NCBI GenBank assembly: GCA_004297725.1
Contig: SCUS01000031.1
Coordinates: forward strand, 96,557 to 160,556
DNA: 64,000 bases
Direction of reading: 5' to 3'
Origin: Myxococcaceae bacterium
GTDB taxonomy: Bacteria; Myxococcota_A; Polyangia; Polyangiales; Ga0077539
Made by a program: the position numbers and the translations under genes. Positions 15,379-25,447 of this stretch are shown here, one piece after another. Numbering within the stretch: the first letter of the stretch is position 1; the number at the start of each line of letters is the position of its first letter. The notes below the pieces were generated by a model that made no database searches, was not told where the DNA came from, and saw only the letters and a list, made by a program, of their open reading frames with translations.

Positions 15379-16917
15379 GTGTCCCTCGACCACCTTCGCG
15401 ACGAGCTGCGCGTCTACATCCGGGCGCGCTACCCCGCCCTCTGGCTCGTCACCGACGAGGAGGACCGCGTGTCGCGCATGCTCGGCACGCTGGCCTCGGA
15501 GTTCAACCGCCCGCTGCTCTCCTGGACCTGCACCTCCGGCTTCGACGACGCGCGCTTCGTCTTCGACCGGGCGGCGAGCCCTCGCGGCCTCCCCGACGCG
15601 ACGCCCGCGACCATGGCCCGCACGCCCGACAAGGCCCTCGACTACGTCATGAACCACCCCGAGCGGGCGCTCTTCGTGATGCACGACCTGCACCCCTTCC
15701 TCGACGATCCGGTGATCGTCCGCAAGCTGCGCGACGTGGTGGGCCACGCCCGCCGGGCCTTCAAGACCCTGGTGCTGGTGTCGGGCGCGGCGAAGGTGCC
15801 CGATGAGCTGTCGCGCGACGTGACCGTCATCGAGGTTCCGCCGCCGGACGAGGCCGAGCTGGCCGCGCTGCTGCGCTCGTTCATCGAGTCGCTGCGCTCG
15901 GTGGGCCGGGTGGCCGTCGACGCCGACCCGACCTTCCCCGAGCGCGCGGTGCACGCGGCGCGAGGGCTCACCGAGTCGCAGGCCATCCAGGCCTTCTCCC
16001 GGGCGGCGGTGCGCGACATGCGCTTCGGCCTCGACGACATCCCGCTCATCCTCGACGAGAAGAAGCAGGTGGTGCGGCGCACCGGGGTGCTGGAGTTCTT
16101 CGAGCACGACGAGTCGCTCTCCACCGTCGGGGGCATCGACGGGCTGAAGCAGTGGCTCGCCTCGCGCACCAGCGCCTTCGGAGAGCGGGCGAGGGCCTTC
16201 GGGCTGCCCCAGCCGAGGGGCCTGCTGCTGCTGGGCGTGCAGGGCTGCGGCAAGAGCCTGACGGCCAAGGCCATCGCGGCGCACTGGCGGCTGCCGCTGC
16301 TGCGCCTCGACATCGGGAGCGTGTTCAGCCCCTACGTGGGAGGGAGCGAGGCCAACATGCGCAAGGCCCTCGCCATGGCCGAGAGCCTCGCGCCGGTGGT
16401 GCTCTGGATCGACGAGGTCGAGAAGGGCTTCGGCGGCACCACCGGGTCGGGCAACGCCGACGGCGGCGCGTCGCTGCGGGTGTTCTCGACCTTCCTCACC
16501 TGGATGCAGGAGCGCAAGCGCCCGGTCTTCGTGGTGGCCACGGCCAACCGCATCGCCGAGCTCCCGCCGGAGCTTCTCCGCAAGGGGCGCTTCGACGAGA
16601 TCTTCTTCGTCGACCTGCCGACCCCGGCGGAGCGCGAGGCGATCTTCGCGATCCACCTGGCCAAGCGGCACCGTGACCCCGGGCGCTTCGACCTCGGCGC
16701 GGTGGCGGGCGCGACCCACGGCTTCAACGGCGCGGAGGTCGAGCTCGCGCTGGTGTCGGCGATGTACGCGGCCTTCTCGGCCGAGCGCGAGGTGACCACG
16801 GAGGACGTGCTCGCCGCCGCGAGGGAGACGGTGCCCCTGTCGACGACCATGGCCGAGGACATCGACGCCCTGAGGACCTGGGCGCGCACCCGGGCGAGGA
16901 GCGCGGCCGTTGCGTGA
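15379..16917 (+). CDS. Ycf46-like AAA ATPase
   Basis: The product is 512 residues from GTG 15379. The N-terminal half (about 1-235) begins with an R-D-E-L-R-V-Y-I-R-A-R-Y-P segment and a T-D-E-E-D-R-V motif, as in the Ycf46 proteins of cyanobacteria and plastids, and resembles an AAA fold without nucleotide motifs. The C-terminal AAA module has Walker A G-V-Q-G-C-G-K-S (286-293), Walker B V-V-L-W-I-D-E (340-346), sensor 1 V-A-T-A-N and arginine fingers near R401-R404. The role in bacteria is poorly known; cyanobacterial Ycf46 has been linked to inorganic-carbon use and photosynthesis. The XRE gene starts 12 nt downstream, so they are probably cotranscribed. Confidence 0.8.
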   Translation: MSLDHLRDELRVYIRARYPALWLVTDEEDRVSRMLGTLASEFNRPLLSWTCTSGFDDARFVFDRAASPRGLPDATPATMARTPDKALDYVMNHPERALFVMHDLHPFLDDPVIVRKLRDVVGHARRAFKTLVLVSGAAKVPDELSRDVTVIEVPPPDEAELAALLRSFIESLRSVGRVAVDADPTFPERAVHAARGLTESQAIQAFSRAAVRDMRFGLDDIPLILDEKKQVVRRTGVLEFFEHDESLSTVGGIDGLKQWLASRTSAFGERARAFGLPQPRGLLLLGVQGCGKSLTAKAIAAHWRLPLLRLDIGSVFSPYVGGSEANMRKALAMAESLAPVVLWIDEVEKGFGGTTGSGNADGGASLRVFSTFLTWMQERKRPVFVVATANRIAELPPELLRKGRFDEIFFVDLPTPAEREAIFAIHLAKRHRDPGRFDLGAVAGATHGFNGAEVELALVSAMYAAFSAEREVTTEDVLAAARETVPLSTTMAEDIDALRTWARTRARSAAVA

Positions 16918-16929
16918 TGCATCTCGATC

Positions 16930-17481
16930 ATGCAGCGTCGGCGCATGGTGAAGGCGTCGACGGCGAAGGCGTCCGGGGGCATCGAGGGCGCGAGGGTGAA
17001 GGAGCGGCGCCTCTCGCTGGGGCTGACGCAGGCTGACCTGGCCACGCGCAGCGGGCTCTCGCAGGAGGCCATCTCGCGGCTGGAGAACGGGCGCATCCGG
17101 GGGCTGATGCAGCCCACCCAGGACGCCCTCGCGGGGGCCCTCGGGGTCTCGGTGGAGTGGCTGCGGGGAGGGGAGGACGAGGCCACGGGGGAGCCCTCGC
17201 GAGAGGCGCCCCCGGACGCGGCGGACGAGCTCGACGAGGCCGCGGAGGACCCGCTGATGAGGGCGGCGAGCCAGGGCTTCGACCCGAGGCGACACCACCT
17301 GCTGGTGGACGCCAACCGGGTGCTGGAGCTGCTGAACGCGGTGGAGCTGCGGCTGCTGAGCGGGGGCGAGCTCGCGGAGGTGGCGCGGCAGTGGCTCGAC
17401 GCGGCCTCGGCGCTGCGCCGGGAGGGCGTCGCCGTGACCGCGGAGAACCTGCTCTGGAAGGTGACCGCCGGGAGGCGGTAG
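16930..17481 (+). CDS. XRE-family helix-turn-helix regulator
   Basis: The product is 183 residues. The HTH domain (about 22-80) reads R-R-L-S-L-G-L-T-Q-A-D-L-A, G-L-S-Q-E-A-I-S-R-L-E-N-G and ends L-G-V-S-V-E-W-L. An acidic linker (83-110) leads to a helical C-terminal domain of unknown fold (about 115-180), perhaps for oligomerisation or ligand sensing. It follows the AAA ATPase by 12 nt, so the pair probably forms a two-gene unit. It could equally start at the second ATG (16945). Its stop is 7 nt from the stop of the convergent giant TPR gene. Confidence 0.82.
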   Translation: MQRRRMVKASTAKASGGIEGARVKERRLSLGLTQADLATRSGLSQEAISRLENGRIRGLMQPTQDALAGALGVSVEWLRGGEDEATGEPSREAPPDAADELDEAAEDPLMRAASQGFDPRRHHLLVDANRVLELLNAVELRLLSGGELAEVARQWLDAASALRREGVAVTAENLLWKVTAGRR

Positions 17482-17488
17482 GGGGGGA

Positions 17489-20400
17489 CTACTCCGCGCC
17501 GATCTCGCGGAGGAAGGCGCGGGCCTCCTCCAGGTTGGCGTCTTCGGAGAGGGCCTTGCGCGCGAGGAAGACGGCCTTCTTGGCGTCGCCCTGGCTGCGG
17601 GCGATGACGCCCTGGCGGAGGAAGGCCATCGCGCGGCTCATGGGCGCGGGGTTCTTCATCAGGGCGATGGCGCGCAGGGCCTTCTGGGCGATGTCGAAGT
17701 TGGCCTGCTCCATCGCCACGTCGGCCAGCTCGGCGGCCACCTGGCCGTTCTGCGGATCGGTGTCGAGCGCGGCGTTGAGCCACGCCATCTCCACCGCGTG
17801 GTCGCCCGCCGCGTAGGCCAGGCGGCCCATGCGGTGCTGGAGCATCGCGAGCTCCTTCGAGCGGCGGTTCTTGTGCGCGGCGATGGCGGTGTTGAGGAGC
17901 CCGGAGGCGTCCTCGAGCCGCTGCGACGCCGTGTATGCATCGACGAGGAGCACCGTCACGTCGTGGTCGCCGGGGCGCAGCGCGTGGGCCCGCTCCAGCG
18001 GCTCGATGGCCAGCGCGGGCTCCGCCGCGTTGTCGAGCAGCACCTCGCCCGCCTTGCGGAAGCCGTCGAAGCGCTCGCTCGCGTCGGCGCTCCGCTCGGC
18101 CGCGTCGGTCCAGAGCTTGGCGGCCTCGTGGAAGAGCCCGAGGGCCTCGTAGAGCTGCCGCAGCCGGTCGCGCAGCACCGTGTTGCCCAGGTCGGCGCCG
18201 TAGGCCCGCTGCAGCCCCTCGCGCGCGTCCGTCGGCCGACCCGCCGCCGCGCACGCGTCCGCCAGCCGCACCGCCGCGTCGGCCCTCGCCTCGCCCTGCT
18301 CGAGCGCCACCAGACGGTGGTAGCCCACCGCCGCGTCGTCCCAGCGCCCCGCCTCGGCGTGCAGCGCCGCGAGCCGCCGCAGCGCCTCCAGGTCGTCGGG
18401 CTGCCCGGCCACCCACTCCGCCAGCAGGGTCGTCCCCTCGGCGACGCGCCCGATGCGCGGCAGCACCTCCGTCAGCCGCAGCAGGGAGGTCCTCGCCGCC
18501 GCGGTGTCGCCGTCCGCCAGCGCCCGCATCCGCCGGCGGTCGAGCGCCGCCGCGAACTCCCCGGCCAGCACGTCGCCCACCCTCAGGTAGGCCGCCTCCA
18601 GGTCCTCCACCGCGCCGTCTCCGTCGCCCGCCGCGCCGCGCAGCTCGGCCCTCAGCCGCAGCAGCGGAGCCACCATCGCGTCGCCTCCGACGCCGCGCTC
18701 CAGGGCCTCGCCCACCGCCGCGATCGCCGCCGCGCCGTCGCCCGCCGCCGTCAGCGTGCGCGCGTACTCCGCCAGCAGCTCGAGGTCCTCCGGGGCGTCC
18801 GCCCTCGCGTCGCCCAGGAGCGCCGCGGCCCTCGCCGGGTCGCCCAGCGCGTCGCGGTACATCGCCGCCGCCTCGCGCAGCGCCGCCGCCCGCTGCCCCG
18901 CGTCCTCGAGCTGCCGCCCGTAGCGCTCCCGCACCGACGCGAGGGCCGCGTGCTCCCCGCGCGCCGCGTAGCGCGCCTCCAGGTGCCCGCGAATCGCCTC
19001 GTCCCCCGGCGTCGCCGCGAAGCCCGCCTCCAGCGCGCGCTCGATGCCCTCCGCGTCGCCCGTCTGCTCCCGGAGCTGCGCCAGTTGCATCGCCAGCGCC
19101 GCCGCCTCCGCGCCCGAGCGCTTGGAGAGCAGCCGCTCGAGCACCGCCGCGCGCTCCTCCGGCGGGTCGTCCGCCGTCATGAGCCCGTGCGCCGTCGCCA
19201 GCAGCTCGGCGTCGTCGGGCAGCACCTCCAGCGCGCTGCGCATCACGTCCACCGCGCGGTCGCGCCGCGTCGGGGCCAGCAGCCCCGCGAGGCGCAGCCC
19301 GAGCACCCTCGTGCCCTCCGCGTCCGAGCGCTCGCGGGCGCTGTCGAAGCGGGCGAAGAGCAGCTCGGCCAGGTCCTCGTGGCGCTCCGCGCGCTCGTAG
19401 AGGTCGGCCAGCAGCGTCGTGGCCGCGGTGTCGTCAGGGTCCTCGTCGAGCAGCGCCCGCAGCGACTCCATCGCCGCCTCCTCGCCGCCGGGCCGAGCCA
19501 GCAGGATGCGGGCGCGCTCCATCCGCAGGTGCTTGCGGTCCGCCGGGTCGAAGACGTTCGAGACCGACTCCTCGATGAGGGCCTCCAGCCGGGCCTCGTC
19601 CCCGAGCCGTCGGTACACCGTCAGCAGCGGCTCCCACACGGCGCGGTTGCCCGGGTCGCGCGCATGCAACGCCTCATAGGTGCTCGCCGCGAGCCGCAGG
19701 TCGTCGAGCGGACCGGCCGCCAGCGCCGCCACCCGCAGCTCCAGGTGCATCGCCTCGTCCTCCTCGGACTGCGCCGCCGCCGCGCGCAGCCAGCGCACGG
19801 CCTCCGCCGGGTCGCCCGCGGTCTCCCGCAGCCGCGCCAGCGCCACCATCGCCCAGCTCGAGTCGCGCACCTCGTCGCGCTCCTCGCCGATCGCGATCGC
19901 GCGGCGCAGCAGGGCCTCCGCGCGAGGGTCCATCTGCAGGTCGAGCGCCTGCTCCACGGCCAGGTGAAGCGTCTCCCACGAGGCCTCGGGGGAGGCGGCG
20001 CGGCGCTCCAGCACGTCGAGCAGCGCGGCGCGGTCGTCGGCCTCGCGGGCCACGCGCTCGTAGAGGTCGAGCACCGAGGTGCGCTCCGGCCACGACGAGG
20101 CCGCCGACTGGAGGAGCTGCGCCGCGCGGGGCAGGTCGGGGGCGTGCTCCTGCACCCAGGCGATCCAGGTGAGGCCCTCCTCCACGTCGGCGGGCTCCCG
20201 GGAGGCGAGCAGCAGGGCGGCGAGGCTCCAGGCCGATCCGCGGGCGGCGTCGCCCTCGGAGGCCGTGAGCATGCGCAGCACCTCGATGCGCCCGGCGGTG
20301 TCGCCGAGCACGTCGAGCGCGTGGTCGAGGCCCCACCACGCCGCCACCTGGATCTCGTCGTCGCCCTGCGCCGCGGCCTCGCGGTAGAGCGCGACGGCGC

Positions 20401-23400
20401 CGGTCAGGTCGCCGAGGTCGTGGGCCAGCGCGAAGGCCAGCCGCAGCGAGAGCGTGCCCACCGCGGAGGGGTCGGCCCCGGCGCGGGCGACGTCGAGGGC
20501 CGAGCGCAGGGTGGCCTCGTAGCGAGGCACCTGCGAGGTGGCGCGGGCGACGCGCGCCGCGGCGTCATGCAGGCCCGCATCGAGGGGGCGCAGCGCCAGG
20601 GCCTCGAGCAGCGCGTCGAGGGCCTCGGCGGGGCGGCTGAGCTGCTCGTCGAGGAGGGCGGCGGTGTCGGCCAGGGCCGAGGCGCGGGCGGAGGGCTCGC
20701 GCTCCCGCTCCAGACGGGAGCGCAGCGCCCGGAGGAGCACCTCGTGCTCGCCCATGGAGCGGAGCGCCTGCTCGAAGCGCAGCGCGTCGGCGTCCGAGCG
20801 GGAGGAGACCTCGAAGGCGGTCTCCAGGGTCTCGGCGGCGCGGTCGTGCTGGCCGAGGTCGCGGGCGATGCGGTAGAGCTCGAGCAGCACCTCCGCCGGG
20901 CGCGGCAGGTCGTCGGAGGGGGCGGTCTGCCGGCGCACGATGAGCAGCAGCGCGCGGAAGGCACGCTCCGCCCGGTCGAGCTGGCCCGCCTCGCGGGCGA
21001 GCTCGCCCAGCAGCCGGAACACCCCCGGGTGGCCCATGTCGATGCTCGACGCGAGGTCGAGCTGGGCGAGCGCCTCCGGGAGGTCGCCCCGGGCGCGGGC
21101 GATGAGCGCGAGCTGGTGGTGGGCGTGGGCGCGCTCCGGCGGGCGCTGCCGCCCGTAGGCCTCGAGCAGCGCGTCGAGGATGGCCCTCGCCTCGTCGAGC
21201 CGGCCGGAGGCCCGCAGGGCGTTGGCGAGCGCGATGCGCAGGCCGCGGTCGTCGGGCGACGCCGCCGAGGCGGCCTCGAGCACCGGCACCGCGCGCTCCG
21301 GCGCGTCGAGGCGCTGGTGGAGGATCTCCGCGGCCTCGCGAAGCTCCGCCGACGAGGGGGTGTGCCCGTCCGAGGGCTCCGAGAGCAGCGCGGCCAGGGG
21401 CTCCCAGCGGCCCGACTCGCGGTAGAGCGCCGCGAGGTGGGAGCGCAGCTCGCCCGCGTCGCCGCCGCTCGCGAGCTGGGCCTCGAGCACCGAGCGCGCC
21501 CGCTCCGGGTCGCCGCTCGCCACGTAGACCCGGGAGAGCGCCGCCACCACCGGGCGCCGCTCGTCGCCGGTCGCGCGGGCCAGCCGGCGCTCGAGGAAGG
21601 TGGCCGCGATCGCGGGCTCGTTGCGCGCGAGGTGCAGCCGGGCGAGCCCGTCGAGGGCCACCGGGTCGTCGCCGCGCGCCGCGATGCGGCCGTAGCCGTC
21701 GATGGCCGCGACGTCGTCGTGAAGGTCGCGCTCGGCCACCCTGGCGGCGGACATCCAGAGCGCGTCGGCCCCGGGGACCCCGGCGGCGTCGAGGGCCGCG
21801 GCCTGCGCCGCGAGGATGCCGTGCAGCTCCCGGGCGCGCTTCACGTCGAGCAGCCCGGTGAGCGCCGCGATGGTCTCCGGGTGGCCCGGCTCCTCCTCGA
21901 GGTTCTCGGAGTAGGTGGCGAGCGCGCCGTCGTCGTCGCCCAGCGCCCGCTGGTTGCGCGCGATGTCCATGCGAAGCTGCATGCGGCGCGAGGCGTCGTC
22001 GGTGAGCGAGAGCTCGTGCCGGCGCAGCGAGAGCAGCTCGACGCGCATCGCCGCGGCGTCGTAGAGGTCGGCCAGCCGCGCGATGATGTGCGCGTCGTTG
22101 GGGGCCTCGCCGTAGAGCGCCTCGTAGAGCGTGATCGCCCCGGCGGTGTCGCCGAGGTCGCGGGCCGAGCGCTCCGCCGCCGCCGCCCGGAGCGCGCGCG
22201 ACTCCGCGACGGAGAACGGGAGCTCCTCGGCGGCCTTGATGAGCACCGCCACCGCCTCGGGGTGCTCGCCGCCCGCGGCGTAGAGGTCGACCTGCGTGCG
22301 CATCGCCCAGGTGGCGTGCGGCCGCGCGGACTCGTCGCCCCGCTTCCAGTGCTCCGCGCTACGGTCCTTCAGGGCGGAGAGCAGCTCGAGCACGCTGGCC
22401 CGGTCGCCCCCGGTGGCGAGCTCCACCTCCGCGGCCTCGCGCAGCACCCCGACGGACTCGGGCACGTCGCCGAGCGCCACCTCGAGCGAGCGCAGGGTCT
22501 CCACCAGCGCGTGCCCGGGGCTGCGCCGCTGGAGCGCCGCGTACTGCTGCAGCCGCGAGACGTCGCCGTTGTCGAGCGCCACCGCCCGACCGAGGAAGGC
22601 CTCCGCCGCGTCCAGGTCGCCGCGGCCACGCTGGTGCCGCGAGGCCGCCCAGGTGAGCAGCGCGGCCTTCAGGGGATCGGGGAGCACCGTCGTATGCATC
22701 TGCGCATCGGCCGCGCTCAGGGCGAGGGCCCAGCTCGCGGCGGGGTCTTCGCCGCCGTCCACCGCGTCGTCGAAGGCGTCGGAGAGGGCGGGGGCGATGC
22801 GCCCGAGCGCGCCGCTGGTGGTGACCAGGGCCTCGGCCGCGGCGTCCCAGCGCCCGCACGCCGCGCCCACGCGCACCGTCGCCGTCGCGGCGCGGAGGTT
22901 GGCGCGGTCGGCGCGCGCCACGCGGACGAAGGCGTCGAGGGCGCCCTCGCGGTCGTCGAGGGTGCCCTCCAGGATCTCCCCGAGGCGCAGCGCCAGCCGG
23001 TGCGAGTCGGCCTCCGGGCTCGCCGCGCTCGCCGCGCGGTAGGCGTCGGCCACGATGGACCACTCGCCGACCTGCTGCGCGAGGCGCTCGATCTCCCGCT
23101 CCAGCTCCTCGCCGTCCGCGCCGGCGCCCGCCGAGAGCGGGAGCGCGCGGGCCAGCAGCGTCAGCGCCCTGCGCGCGTCGCCCTGGCGCTGCTCGGCGAT
23201 CTCCGCGGACTCTCGCAGCACCTCGAGGCGCGCGGGGACCTCGGCCGTCGCGGCGAGCCGGTGCTCGGCCAGGTCGACGATGGCCCCCCAGTCGCCGGTG
23301 CGGCGGAACGCCCGGTCGAGCGCCGCGGTGGCCGCGTCGTGCGCGGAGGGGACGTCGAGCATCGCGCGCATCCCGGCGAGGGCGTCGAGCTGCCCCGGCG

Positions 23401-25270
23401 CGTCGTCGAGCGCCGCCCGGTACGCCGCCAGGGTCTCCTCGGGCGAGTCGCCCCGCGCCCGGAACACGTCGCCCGCCCGCGCCTTCAGCATCGCCCGGCG
23501 CACCGGGTCGGTCTCCGTGGCGCTCGCTCGCTCCAGCAGCTCCAGCAGCTCGGACCAGCGCTCGGCGCGCGCCAGCAGGAGCGAGAGCGCGTCGACCACG
23601 GCGACGTCTTCGCCGAAGGCCTCTCGCACCTGGCGCCACGTCGCGATCGCGTCGTCGGTGCGGCCCAGCTCGTCGGCCTGGATCTTCGCGACCGCCGTGA
23701 GGTCGCCCCGCCGCGCGTCGTCGTCCGGGGCCGCCGCCGAGCGGGCGCGCAGCACGTCGACGAGCTCGTCCCAGCGCTGGGCGTCTTCCAGCAGCGAGGC
23801 CAGCGCGTCGAGCGACGCGGCGTCGCCGGGCGCGAGCTGCAGCCTCGCCCGCCAGGCCGCCACCGCGCGCTCGTGGGCGCCGATGGACTGCGCCAGCGCG
23901 GCCGCGCGCGCCCAGGTCTCGACCTGCGCGGCGACGGTGTCTTCGAGGCCCGCGAGGCGCTCCATGGCGTCGAGCCTCGCGCCGCGGTCGTCCGAGTCCG
24001 CGAGCAGCGCCTCGAGGTGGCGCGCGCTCTCGAGCGCGACCGGCCCCGGCGCCCCGGGGGCGTCGAGCACCTCGCGGTAGAGGGCCACTGCACCGGGGGC
24101 GTCTCCGAGCACCGTGGCGCGCACCTCGGCCGCGCGCACCAGCAGCGCCAGCCTGCGCTCGAGCGAGCCCTCTCCGCCGGCCGCGCCGAGGGAGCGGGCG
24201 GCCTCGATCAGGGCGTCGACCAGCACGCCGTGGCGGCCGGTGCGGCCCGCGGCGGCGGTGATCTCGTCGAGGGCCTCGTCCGAGCGCGGCGAGAGCGCGA
24301 GCAGGCGGGCGAGGTGGGGCATCGCCTCGGGTTCGCGCCCGAGGCCCCGGAGCCGGTCGGAGAGCTCGCGCAGCGTGGGCGAGTCGTCGTCGTGGGAGGA
24401 GACCTCCAGCACCCGGTGCAGCACCCGCAGCACGTCGTCGACGCGGCCCGCCTGGTCGTACTGGGTGCGGAGCATCGCCAGGGCCTGGCGGCTGACGGTG
24501 GGGTCGTCGGAGCCGCCGAGGCGCTCGAGCACCGCCCAGGCGTCGGCGCGGTCGCCGCCGGCGTCGAGCATCGCGGTGGCGGTCTGCAGCGCACCGGCGG
24601 GGTCGTGGAGGGCGTCGAGGTAGAGGGCCGCGATGCGGGCGCGCTGTGCCCTCGCGGCGGCGGGGTCGAGGTGCGCGATGCGGGTGGACCAGAGCCCGAT
24701 GAGGTCGCGGTGGCGGCCCTGGCGCTCGTAGAGCCGCTCGAGGGCGCGGGCGGTCTGCGGCTCCGTCGGGTCGAGCGCGAAGAGGGCCTCCAGGTAGCGC
24801 GCGGCGCGCTCGGGCTGCGCGGCGAATTCACGGGCGACGTTGGAGGCCTCGAGCAGCAGCGCTCGGCGGCGGGAGACGTCCCCCTCGGGGGTGGCCCCGA
24901 GGGTGCGATCGTAGAGGGAGAGCAGGTCGTCCCAGCGCTCGTCGACGGTGTAGAGCATCGTGAGGCGCTCGAAGGCCCACTGGTCGCTCGCGTCGGCGCG
25001 CAGCACCGCGTCGAGCACCACCACGCGCGCGGCCGTGTCGCCCGACCACTCCTCGAGGAAGGCCAGCGCCCGCTCGCCCAGCTTCGAGGCGATGCCCGGC
25101 GAGTCGGTGCGCTCCAGGGCCTCGCGGTAGCGCTCGATCACCTCGTCGGGGCGCTGCAGCGCGCGAGCGCTCGACTCGGCGGCTTCCCAACCCGCGTCGT
25201 TCGTCGGGTCCTGCGACACCAGTTGCAGCGCGTTGCGGAGAATTTCCTCGTGATCGGCGTGCGTGCTCAT
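17489..25270 (-). CDS. giant tetratricopeptide-repeat protein (2,593 residues)
   Basis: The protein is made almost entirely of helical TPR-like repeats from residue about 10 to the end. Recurrent signatures are W-D-D-L-L-x-L-Y, L-E-R-L-Y-E-R-x-G-R and A-L-x-L-x-P. I see no signal peptide, membrane helix or catalytic domain, so it should be a cytoplasmic alpha-solenoid scaffold. The ATG at 25270 (MSTHADHEE) is preferred to an in-frame ATG at 25405 because the extension is Pro-rich and lies in a region with non-coding features. It is the last gene of the 18-kb minus-strand run and follows the Ser/Thr kinase by 177 bp. The opposite strand carries a spurious 2,500-codon open frame. Confidence 0.8.
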   Translation of the reverse strand: MSTHADHEEILRNALQLVSQDPTNDAGWEAAESSARALQRPDEVIERYREALERTDSPGIASKLGERALAFLEEWSGDTAARVVVLDAVLRADASDQWAFERLTMLYTVDERWDDLLSLYDRTLGATPEGDVSRRRALLLEASNVAREFAAQPERAARYLEALFALDPTEPQTARALERLYERQGRHRDLIGLWSTRIAHLDPAAARAQRARIAALYLDALHDPAGALQTATAMLDAGGDRADAWAVLERLGGSDDPTVSRQALAMLRTQYDQAGRVDDVLRVLHRVLEVSSHDDDSPTLRELSDRLRGLGREPEAMPHLARLLALSPRSDEALDEITAAAGRTGRHGVLVDALIEAARSLGAAGGEGSLERRLALLVRAAEVRATVLGDAPGAVALYREVLDAPGAPGPVALESARHLEALLADSDDRGARLDAMERLAGLEDTVAAQVETWARAAALAQSIGAHERAVAAWRARLQLAPGDAASLDALASLLEDAQRWDELVDVLRARSAAAPDDDARRGDLTAVAKIQADELGRTDDAIATWRQVREAFGEDVAVVDALSLLLARAERWSELLELLERASATETDPVRRAMLKARAGDVFRARGDSPEETLAAYRAALDDAPGQLDALAGMRAMLDVPSAHDAATAALDRAFRRTGDWGAIVDLAEHRLAATAEVPARLEVLRESAEIAEQRQGDARRALTLLARALPLSAGAGADGEELEREIERLAQQVGEWSIVADAYRAASAASPEADSHRLALRLGEILEGTLDDREGALDAFVRVARADRANLRAATATVRVGAACGRWDAAAEALVTTSGALGRIAPALSDAFDDAVDGGEDPAASWALALSAADAQMHTTVLPDPLKAALLTWAASRHQRGRGDLDAAEAFLGRAVALDNGDVSRLQQYAALQRRSPGHALVETLRSLEVALGDVPESVGVLREAAEVELATGGDRASVLELLSALKDRSAEHWKRGDESARPHATWAMRTQVDLYAAGGEHPEAVAVLIKAAEELPFSVAESRALRAAAAERSARDLGDTAGAITLYEALYGEAPNDAHIIARLADLYDAAAMRVELLSLRRHELSLTDDASRRMQLRMDIARNQRALGDDDGALATYSENLEEEPGHPETIAALTGLLDVKRARELHGILAAQAAALDAAGVPGADALWMSAARVAERDLHDDVAAIDGYGRIAARGDDPVALDGLARLHLARNEPAIAATFLERRLARATGDERRPVVAALSRVYVASGDPERARSVLEAQLASGGDAGELRSHLAALYRESGRWEPLAALLSEPSDGHTPSSAELREAAEILHQRLDAPERAVPVLEAASAASPDDRGLRIALANALRASGRLDEARAILDALLEAYGRQRPPERAHAHHQLALIARARGDLPEALAQLDLASSIDMGHPGVFRLLGELAREAGQLDRAERAFRALLLIVRRQTAPSDDLPRPAEVLLELYRIARDLGQHDRAAETLETAFEVSSRSDADALRFEQALRSMGEHEVLLRALRSRLEREREPSARASALADTAALLDEQLSRPAEALDALLEALALRPLDAGLHDAAARVARATSQVPRYEATLRSALDVARAGADPSAVGTLSLRLAFALAHDLGDLTGAVALYREAAAQGDDEIQVAAWWGLDHALDVLGDTAGRIEVLRMLTASEGDAARGSAWSLAALLLASREPADVEEGLTWIAWVQEHAPDLPRAAQLLQSAASSWPERTSVLDLYERVAREADDRAALLDVLERRAASPEASWETLHLAVEQALDLQMDPRAEALLRRAIAIGEERDEVRDSSWAMVALARLRETAGDPAEAVRWLRAAAAQSEEDEAMHLELRVAALAAGPLDDLRLAASTYEALHARDPGNRAVWEPLLTVYRRLGDEARLEALIEESVSNVFDPADRKHLRMERARILLARPGGEEAAMESLRALLDEDPDDTAATTLLADLYERAERHEDLAELLFARFDSARERSDAEGTRVLGLRLAGLLAPTRRDRAVDVMRSALEVLPDDAELLATAHGLMTADDPPEERAAVLERLLSKRSGAEAAALAMQLAQLREQTGDAEGIERALEAGFAATPGDEAIRGHLEARYAARGEHAALASVRERYGRQLEDAGQRAAALREAAAMYRDALGDPARAAALLGDARADAPEDLELLAEYARTLTAAGDGAAAIAAVGEALERGVGGDAMVAPLLRLRAELRGAAGDGDGAVEDLEAAYLRVGDVLAGEFAAALDRRRMRALADGDTAAARTSLLRLTEVLPRIGRVAEGTTLLAEWVAGQPDDLEALRRLAALHAEAGRWDDAAVGYHRLVALEQGEARADAAVRLADACAAAGRPTDAREGLQRAYGADLGNTVLRDRLRQLYEALGLFHEAAKLWTDAAERSADASERFDGFRKAGEVLLDNAAEPALAIEPLERAHALRPGDHDVTVLLVDAYTASQRLEDASGLLNTAIAAHKNRRSKELAMLQHRMGRLAYAAGDHAVEMAWLNAALDTDPQNGQVAAELADVAMEQANFDIAQKALRAIALMKNPAPMSRAMAFLRQGVIARSQGDAKKAVFLARKALSEDANLEEARAFLREIGAE

Positions 25271-25447
25271 CGGGCGGTGATCCTCGCAGAAGGCAGGTAG
25301 GGATCGTCGGGGGATCTGATCCTGAGCCCCAGACGGCGCCTGGACGATGGTTTTTGGTGGGGGCGGGAGGATAACCCAACCCCCCGGCGGAGGGTCCAGG
25401 GTCAAAACGAGCGCGAGGTGGAAGGGGCGCGAGACCCTACGCGACGA
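25271..25447 (-). promoter_or_regulatory. intergenic region before the giant TPR gene
   Basis: This 177-bp region probably carries the TPR promoter. On the minus strand a TTGACC and a TATCCT can be read but they are about 26 bp apart, so they are not one promoter. A CCCTCC/GGGGGG wobble stem may end the kinase transcript. Nothing here is strong. Confidence 0.2.

Noticed and set aside
17798..25300. A 2,500-codon open frame on the plus strand opposite the giant TPR gene
   Set aside because: In such G+C-rich DNA, strong third-position bias keeps antisense frames open. The translation is Arg/Gly/Val-rich without domains, while the minus-strand frame shows clear TPR motifs.
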